64,000 nucleotides of DNA from Alphaproteobacteria bacterium (GTDB taxonomy: Bacteria; Pseudomonadota; Alphaproteobacteria; Rhizobiales; GCA-2746425), in NCBI GenBank assembly GCA_024743215.1, contig JANSWZ010000008.1, forward strand, positions 1 to 64,000, in the 5' to 3' direction. Positions within the stretch are counted from its first letter, which is position 1. Every line of letters begins with the position of its first letter. Positions 58,634 through 64,000 of this stretch are shown piece after piece. The position numbers and the translations under genes were made by a program. Below the pieces are notes generated by a model. The model worked only from the letters and a program-made list of their open reading frames with translations, did not search any database and was not told the origin of the DNA.

Positions 58634-59368
58634 ATGGAGAATCAACAACACACCCCGCCCGCAGACGGCCCCCGCGCCATCAATGCGCCAAATGTTATTA
58701 TTGGCCTGACGGCGCTTTTCATTGGCATTCACGCTGGAATTGGCCTGTTGTCAGAGCAAAGTTACGTCAATGTTCTGATCCGCTTTAGCTTCATTCCTGC
58801 GCGGTATGATGGGCTTTTGCAACTACCCGGCTCACCCTATTCCGAATGGATCAGCCCTTTAAGCTATGCTTTGCTTCACGGCAGTTGGCTCCATGTTCTG
58901 ACGAATTCCATCTGGATGCTGGCCTTTGGCAGCGCACTGGCATGGCGCTTTGGCACAAAACGTTTTTTGCTATTCTCCGCTTTATGCGCAATTGCAGGTG
59001 CAGGTGTGCATTTTCTGGCACATCCAGCCTCACTGACACCAACCGTAGGGGCGTCTGCGGCAATTTCGGGGCATATGGCAGCTGTTGCGCGTTTTGCGTT
59101 TAGCGCAGGTGGCCCTCTCGCCCGGTCTCCTCTGCGGCGCAGTCAAACCGATTTTCTGCGCCCGGCCGAACCTTTTTCTGCTGTGCTCCGCAACCGATCT
59201 GCACTGACATTTATCGGCATCTGGTTTGCAATGAACCTGCTCTTCGGACTGACCGGCGGTGGCCTTGCTGAAGACGGTGCACGAATCGCATGGGAAGCCC
59301 ATCTGGGCGGGTTCGTGGCTGGCCTTTTGCTGTTTCCAATCCTTGATCCCGTCTCTAGGAAAGGCTGA
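58634..59368 (+). CDS. Rhomboid-family intramembrane serine protease
   Basis: A 244-residue inner-membrane protein with about six helices. Rhomboid features: YALLHGSWLHVLTNSIWMLA (His/Asn of the L1/TM2 region), the catalytic serine in PTVGASAAISGHMAAV (G-x-S), and the catalytic histidine in WEAHLGGFVAGLLL near the end. The whole Ser-His dyad is intact. Function in the cell unknown. It precedes the CBS-domain gene on the same strand. Confidence 0.9.
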   Translation: MENQQHTPPADGPRAINAPNVIIGLTALFIGIHAGIGLLSEQSYVNVLIRFSFIPARYDGLLQLPGSPYSEWISPLSYALLHGSWLHVLTNSIWMLAFGSALAWRFGTKRFLLFSALCAIAGAGVHFLAHPASLTPTVGASAAISGHMAAVARFAFSAGGPLARSPLRRSQTDFLRPAEPFSAVLRNRSALTFIGIWFAMNLLFGLTGGGLAEDGARIAWEAHLGGFVAGLLLFPILDPVSRKG

Positions 59369-59480
59369 ATCTCCTCGCGCAACACTCGGAAAGGTTGCGT
59401 GACTTGCTCATTTTGACATTTCGTCGCACAATTTGTGTCCAGCTCGCTTATGGCGACACAAAGAGAGACGGGAGGACGAC

Positions 59481-59912
59481 ATGACAATTGCTTCTATTTT
59501 AGGTTCCAAAGGCAGCGATGTATTTACAATCACCCTGCCCAAAACACTTTTAGACGTTTGCTCCACACTGCGTGAACACCGCATCGGTGCAATTCTGATC
59601 GTGGACGACAAGGGCAAACTGGCTGGCATCCTGTCTGAACGCGATATTGTGCGCAGGATCGCGGAACATGGACCCGATGCGTTGCAGGCTGATGCGTCGG
59701 AATGCATGACATCAAACGTCGTGACATGTTCGCCTCAAGACACCATCCAGATGGCGATGGCCCGCATGAGCGAAGGCCGTTTCCGCCACATTCCGGTTGT
59801 AGAAAATGATGAGTTGGCAGGAATGGTCTCAATTGGCGACCTCGTCAAACGGCGTATTGCAGATGCTGAACGCGAAGCCGAAGATTTGAAGAATTACCTA
59901 TACGCCAGTTGA
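59481..59912 (+). CDS. CBS-domain pair protein
   Basis: A 143-residue protein of two CBS domains. The start at 59481 has GGAGG upstream. The first domain (about 10-65) has the motif IGAILIVDDKGKLAGILSER, the second (about 75-135) RFRHIPVVENDELAGMVSIG. It ends with a short helix (ADAEREAEDLKNYLYAS). Stand-alone CBS pairs bind AMP or related nucleotides and regulate partner enzymes. It lies downstream of the rhomboid gene. Confidence 0.92.
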   Translation: MTIASILGSKGSDVFTITLPKTLLDVCSTLREHRIGAILIVDDKGKLAGILSERDIVRRIAEHGPDALQADASECMTSNVVTCSPQDTIQMAMARMSEGRFRHIPVVENDELAGMVSIGDLVKRRIADAEREAEDLKNYLYAS

Positions 59913-59941
59913 ACCGAAGACATATCATCTGATGGATTATC

Positions 59942-59972
59942 CGCGACGGGTCAGACAACAAGACCCGTCGCG
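59942..59972. terminator. Perfect 11-bp hairpin downstream of ribN
   Basis: Arms 59942-59952 (CGCGACGGGTC) and 59962-59972 (GACCCGTCGCG) lie in the short convergent spacer between the CBS gene and ribN. There is no T tract, so it is a terminator candidate only. Confidence 0.5.
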
Positions 59973-59979
59973 CAAATGC

Positions 59980-60885
59980 TTAGCGGCCCACAAATCCCTT
60001 TTGTTCGCGGGATTCCTGCCGCAAGATGTACATGCTGGCGCCAACAATGAGCGCAGCCCCTATCCACAAATTTCCACCTGGAACAAACTGGAATGCAAGC
60101 CAGCCAAAAAGCACGTTCAGCGGCAGTTTCAGATGATCAAAGGGCTGCACATAGGATGCATCCGACACCGCATAGGCCCGCGTCAGTGCCAATTGGGCCA
60201 GCGCAGTCAAGCCACCTGCCAGCAGGATCAGCCATAACGCAGTGCCCGTTGGCACGACGAACCCTTCGAAACTTGCGAAAACCGCATTAATTGGTGTCAG
60301 CAATACCAGCAGATAAGCAGTCACAGTATCCGGTGCTTCCGTCTTCGTGAGGCGCTTCGTCAACAGTGAGGCAAACGCCCAGAGCGCAGCGGCTGCAAGT
60401 GGATAGAGCGCGGCAACGGTAAAACTGTCGGACCACGGCGCAAGAATGATCATACCGCCGGCAAATCCAATCAATGTCGCAAGCCAACGCTGCAGGCTGA
60501 CGCTTTCTCGCAAAAATAGAGATGCGCCTAATGTGACAAAAAACGGCGAGGTCATGATTAGGGCAATTGCTTGCCAGATCGGCACATATTTAAGACCCAG
60601 CACCCAAAGTTGCACACCAGCAGCGGCAGCCAGAACCCTCAGGATATGCAGCGCCATGTTTTCAGTCGCAAAGCTCTTCCAACCCAGCCGTGCCAGCCAT
60701 GTTGCGCCAAATATCAAAGCAATAGCATATTGCAAGAACGCCACAGATGAAGATGGCAACCCATAATGCATCGCAGCGCCCTGTACTGAAATATTGACAA
60801 GCGCAAACAGAACGCCCGCGAAAACCATGTAGGCAGCGCCGATGAGAGCGGGCGAAGCTCCATTCTTGATGAGCAATTGGTTCAT
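59980..60885 (-). CDS. ribN: Riboflavin transporter of the EamA/DMT family (RibN)
   Basis: A 301-residue inner-membrane protein with ten helices in two EamA repeats (about 15-145 and 160-290; YMVFAGVLFALVNISVQGAA opens the first). EamA family membership is clear from the sequence; riboflavin as substrate is inferred from the FMN riboswitch just upstream on the same strand, the arrangement known for RibN of Rhizobium. The GGGGAAAG ribosome site precedes the ATG. The riboswitch 3' end lies about 95 nt upstream, leaving room for an expression platform. Confidence 0.85.
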   Translation of the reverse strand: MNQLLIKNGASPALIGAAYMVFAGVLFALVNISVQGAAMHYGLPSSSVAFLQYAIALIFGATWLARLGWKSFATENMALHILRVLAAAAGVQLWVLGLKYVPIWQAIALIMTSPFFVTLGASLFLRESVSLQRWLATLIGFAGGMIILAPWSDSFTVAALYPLAAAALWAFASLLTKRLTKTEAPDTVTAYLLVLLTPINAVFASFEGFVVPTGTALWLILLAGGLTALAQLALTRAYAVSDASYVQPFDHLKLPLNVLFGWLAFQFVPGGNLWIGAALIVGASMYILRQESREQKGFVGR

Positions 60886-60980
60886 TACGTCTTTCCCCGT
60901 TTCAGAACAGAATCAGGGCGCGTAAAAGATTCCACATGGACCGTTGCGCCGGCAATGGACGCACCGATCCTTCAATCTCC

Positions 60981-61146
<166 letters not shown>

Positions 61147-61306
61147 TGTCCACATTTATGCGAACAGCGCCTTTTTAGCGGAAAGTGTCGTGCGGAGCGA
61201 GTCCTTATGTTCCGGTCACGCAAACCGTTCTGTGACCAATTTGTAAATTGATCTTTCCCGGCGGCAGGCTAACGTACGGTCGTACCCTTCACTTTAGGAG
61301 ACCATC

Positions 61307-62194
61307 ATGGTTCGGATGACAGCAAAAGACTTCGATCAGGAGCTTCTTGATCTGTATGACTATTATGCTCACGGAAAAATCACCAAGCGCGAGTTCCTTG
61401 ATCGCGCAGGAAAATTTGCAGTGGGCGGCGTGACAGCTGCGGCCCTGCTGACAATGCTCAGCCCACAATACGCTCTGGCTCAACAGGTTGCTCCCGATGA
61501 CAGCGACATCACAGCGGAATACATCGAATACCCTTCCCCAAATGGCCATGGCAGCGTCCGCGGCTATCTGGTCAAACCTGCAAATGCTTCAGGCCCTCTC
61601 CCGGCAGTTCTGGTCATTCATGAAAACAGAGGGCTGAACCCTTACATTGAAGATGTTGCTCGAAGAGCTGCGAAAGCCGGTTTCATGGCTCTGGCACCCG
61701 ATGGCCTGACCTCCGTCGGCGGTTATCCCGGCAATGACGATGAAGGGCGTGAGTTGCAGCGCACGGTGGATCGCGAAAAGCTGATGAATGACTTCTTTGC
61801 GGCTTATGAGCATCTGGCAGCCCATGATGACAGCACTGGCAAGGTCGGCGCGGTCGGCTTTTGCTATGGTGGCGGCGTGTGCAATGCGCTCGCGGTCGCG
61901 TATCCGGAATTGTCAGCGTCTGTGCCGTTCTATGGCCGTCAGGCTTCTGCAGAGGACGTGCCGAGTATCGAGGCACCCTTGCTGCTGCATTATGCCGAAT
62001 TGGACACCCGCATCAATGAGGGCTGGCCTGCCTATGAAGCGGCTTTGAAAGAACACGGGAAAACCTACACAGCCTATATCTATGAGGGCGTAAATCACGG
62101 ATTCCACAATGACACGACACCGCGTTACGACGAAGCAGCCGCAGAGCTTGCCTGGGGCCGTACAATAGAGTTCTTCAACACGCATTTGAGTTAA
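61307..62194 (+). CDS. Dienelactone hydrolase-family protein with signal-like N-terminus
   Basis: A 295-residue enzyme. The first 60 residues have [20 protein letters not shown] followed by a hydrophobic stretch ending near ALAQQ, like a Tat-type signal with KR in place of RR. The DLH domain has [20 protein letters not shown], the nucleophile Cys in [14 protein letters not shown], Asp in [13 protein letters not shown], and His in [14 protein letters not shown]. Members hydrolyse dienelactones or other esters. It is divergent from ribN. The start is supported by GGAG upstream. Confidence 0.9.
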   Translation: MVRMTAKDFDQELLDLYDYYAHGKITKREFLDRAGKFAVGGVTAAALLTMLSPQYALAQQVAPDDSDITAEYIEYPSPNGHGSVRGYLVKPANASGPLPAVLVIHENRGLNPYIEDVARRAAKAGFMALAPDGLTSVGGYPGNDDEGRELQRTVDREKLMNDFFAAYEHLAAHDDSTGKVGAVGFCYGGGVCNALAVAYPELSASVPFYGRQASAEDVPSIEAPLLLHYAELDTRINEGWPAYEAALKEHGKTYTAYIYEGVNHGFHNDTTPRYDEAAAELAWGRTIEFFNTHLS

Positions 62195-62247
62195 GCGTTC
62201 AATGACAGTCATCGGTCAGAATAAACATTTTGGCCGATGGCTGACGA

Positions 62248-62703
62248 TCAGTCTGATTTGTAGACTTCTGAAGGATCAAAGTGCCGGATTGTATCGGTTG
62301 TGATCAGGCCAGCGTTTCCATCACTTCCCAGAGCCACATCCCGGTAGAAACATGATGTACGTCCAGTGTGGCAATTTGCGCCACTTCCAGCGGTTGTGAC
62401 GCTGATCAACAATACATCCTGGTCACAATCCACCTGCATCCGCTCAACATATTGCGTATGACCGCTGGTTTCACCTTTGACCCAGAGCTTCTGGCGAGAC
62501 CGGCTCCAATAAGTTGCAACGCGTGTCTCTATTGTTTTTGCAAGCGCTTCTGCATTCATATGCGCAACCATCACCACGCGGCCAATGGCATGGTCGCTGA
62601 CAACACAGGTAATCAGACCGTCTGAACCGAACTTGGGAGCGAATTCCCCGCCCTCTTCCAGATCATCAACAGACTCTGGTGCGTGAAATTGTAATGAGTG
62701 CAC
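62248..62703 (-). CDS. hisI: Phosphoribosyl-AMP cyclohydrolase
   Basis: A 151-residue enzyme opening the purine ring of PR-AMP, the third step of histidine synthesis. Zinc/Mg-binding residues are in VERMQVDCDQDVLLISV and SGANCHTGRTSCFYRDVALG, and the region VVMVAHMNAEALAKTIETRV plus THYWSRSR-like YWSRSRQKLWVKGETSGHTQ is diagnostic. Lacks a HisE domain, as is usual in alphaproteobacteria. It lies on the minus strand 49 nt downstream of the DUF3126 gene. Confidence 0.96.
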   Translation of the reverse strand: MHSLQFHAPESVDDLEEGGEFAPKFGSDGLITCVVSDHAIGRVVMVAHMNAEALAKTIETRVATYWSRSRQKLWVKGETSGHTQYVERMQVDCDQDVLLISVTTAGSGANCHTGRTSCFYRDVALGSDGNAGLITTDTIRHFDPSEVYKSD

Positions 62704-62752
62704 GAATGATTACCTTTCACACAAACCCGGTGAACAAAGAGCCGGACTCTGA

Positions 62753-62962
62753 CTATTCCAGATCAATGTCCAAAATTGCCATTGAGAAATTATAGGACCG
62801 GTCACCATCCTCATCATCCAGATAGATCACACCGAGAAACTCATCCCCAAGATACAATTCCAGGGAGTCAGTCTTGCGCGGACGCGCACGCACCTGAAGG
62901 TTAGGATTTGCAAATTTTGACTTGAAATAGGCGTCAAGTTTCTGAATTTCATCGGCGTTCAT
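62753..62962 (-). CDS. DUF3126-family protein
   Basis: A 69-residue acidic protein (MNADEIQKLDAYFKSKFANP ... YLGDEFLGVIYLDDEDG), matching DUF3126, a small alphaproteobacterial family that accompanies cysE. Its function is not known. It contains an amphipathic helix and a beta sheet with no catalytic motif. Confidence 0.9.
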   Translation of the reverse strand: MNADEIQKLDAYFKSKFANPNLQVRARPRKTDSLELYLGDEFLGVIYLDDEDGDRSYNFSMAILDIDLE

Positions 62963-63102
62963 GACGCGGCTTCCTCTGTTTCATAAGCAGATTTTTCGGC
63001 AATTTATATGCGCTGTTGATGGCATATAGATCTGACAAAAGAAAGGGGTCAGGCGAGCTTCTCAGCGGTTTTAAAAGTTTTTCAACACGCGAATTTGAAC
63101 GA

Positions 63103-63915
63103 TCAGACCTGTCGCTCTGCCAAGATTTGATCCATTGATCTGGAAGGCTCCGAACAGCCTGCGGCACCAACGACTTTGGCGGGAACGCCAGCCACTGTTG
63201 TATTGGGCGGCACTTCACTCAGCACCACAGAACCCGCAGCAATGCGCGAGCAATGACCAATTTTAAAATTGCCAAGGATTTTCGCCCCTGCTCCAATCAG
63301 AACACCATTTTCAATCTTGGGGTGGCGATCACCGCCCTTTTTTCCGGTTCCACCCAGCGTCACATCCTGAAGAATAGAAACATCATCACCAATCGTGGCT
63401 GTTTCCCCGACCACCAGCCCGGTGGCGTGATCCAGAAAAATTCCTTTGCCTATGGAAACCGCTGGGTTGATATCAGTCTGGAAAACGGCTGATGCCCGAC
63501 TTTGCAAATAGAGGGCAAAATCACGCTGCCCCTGCCCCAGCAACCAATGGGCCAGTCGGTGAGTCTGTATGGCGTGAAATCCCTTGAAGTACAGGACAGG
63601 TTCAATAAACCGGTCACAGGCCGGGTCGCGATCAAACACAGCGCCCAGATCAACACGAATAATATCCGCCAATCCCGGCTCATCATCCAACGCCTGCAAA
63701 AACGCTTTGCGTATCAGATCATCGGGCATCACCTGATGATCGAGGCGATCTGCAATACGCCAGATGATGGCTTCTTCCAAAGTCGCATGGTTCAGGACCG
63801 TGCTATAGATGAAGGGAGCCATATCGGGCTCATGTGCAACAATGGACTGTGCTTCCTTGCGCAAGGTATCCCAAACAGGATCAATGCTGGGTAGCTTCTG
63901 TTTTGCTTCCGCCAT
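63103..63915 (-). CDS. cysE: Serine O-acetyltransferase
   Basis: A 270-residue enzyme acetylating L-serine for cysteine synthesis. The start at 63915 (MAEAKQKLPSIDPVWDTLRK) is preferred to a TTG 12 nt upstream. The N-terminal helical domain spans about 10-140 and has FKGFHAIQTHRLAHWLLGQG; the left-handed beta-helix then has DINPAVSIGKGIFLDHATGL and IGDDVSILQDVTLGGTGKKGGDRHPKI, with catalytic His and Asp. The C-terminal tail (SMDQILAERQV) may contact cysteine synthase. It is upstream of the DUF3126 gene. Confidence 0.95.
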   Translation of the reverse strand: MAEAKQKLPSIDPVWDTLRKEAQSIVAHEPDMAPFIYSTVLNHATLEEAIIWRIADRLDHQVMPDDLIRKAFLQALDDEPGLADIIRVDLGAVFDRDPACDRFIEPVLYFKGFHAIQTHRLAHWLLGQGQRDFALYLQSRASAVFQTDINPAVSIGKGIFLDHATGLVVGETATIGDDVSILQDVTLGGTGKKGGDRHPKIENGVLIGAGAKILGNFKIGHCSRIAAGSVVLSEVPPNTTVAGVPAKVVGAAGCSEPSRSMDQILAERQV

Positions 63916-64000
63916 GGCGCTTTCCAATACAGTGGAACAATCGGCACACCCACAATGGGCGCATTCTGTTCTAGCGAAAGTGGGTTACCGAAACAAGAAT

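Overview
The window looks like chromosomal DNA of an alphaproteobacterium, most probably of the order Hyphomicrobiales (Rhizobiales). The clues are the tRNA-Tyr/tRNA-Gly/tuf unit facing a TrmH-family methyltransferase gene, the cysE-DUF3126 pair, the thrS/yidD/NifU-like/folE/hisI neighbourhood, a BTLCP-type cysteine protease, and a RibN-type transporter gene behind an FMN riboswitch. Taurine-type and tripartite-tricarboxylate uptake systems suggest a heterotroph that scavenges small organosulfur and carboxylate compounds. Genus cannot be fixed from sequence reading alone.

Layout. 1-1.8 kb: start of tuf, two tRNA genes, rRNA methyltransferase. 1.8-7.6 kb: a minus-strand unit of sulfatase and TctC-TctB-TctA transporter, divergent from a LysR regulator across a perfect 16-bp-arm dyad. 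7.8-13.3 kb: VOC protein, Hpt and receiver-domain proteins, glpD, SRPBCC-like protein, acetyltransferase, NAD kinase, and a 35-residue membrane microprotein. 13.6-21.7 kb: TauABC-like transporter, LysR regulator, dimethylglycine-dehydrogenase-like flavoprotein, cupin. 22.9-25.3 kb: two insertion sequences, one of the IS110 family (IS1111-like) with subterminal inverted repeats, and one IS5-family copy with an interrupted transposase.

25.3-35.5 kb is an integrated genomic island of about 10.1 kb. It sits in the 3' half of a tRNA-Thr(TGT) gene and is bounded by a perfect 50-bp direct repeat. It carries a tyrosine integrase, an AlpA-like DNA-binding protein, a Rep_trans-like replication initiator, a SEC-C-motif protein of unknown function, a membrane-anchored helical protein, and a three-gene set of winged-helix/HNH nuclease, SMC/OLD-type ATPase and DUF4276 (TOPRIM-like) protein. 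The three-gene set is the best candidate for an undescribed anti-phage system. It combines parts known separately from Septu (ATPase + HNH) and from PARIS/AbiL-like pairs (ATPase + TOPRIM-like).

35.6-51.5 kb: flavin reductase and nitroreductase, secreted proteins with a PCuAC copper chaperone, a large DUF2339 membrane protein, a CPA1 antiporter, a membrane AraC regulator, a stretch of decayed genes (45.7-46.4 kb), a lipase-like hydrolase, a DEDDh exonuclease, an ArsR regulator overlapping an alpha/beta hydrolase, and small membrane proteins. 51.7-64 kb: conserved housekeeping genes: thrS, yidD, NifU-like scaffold, folE, gamma-carbonic anhydrase, BTLCP protease, PAS protein, rhomboid, CBS protein, ribN with FMN riboswitch, dienelactone hydrolase, hisI, DUF3126, cysE.

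All functional names come from reading motifs by eye. No database search was run.
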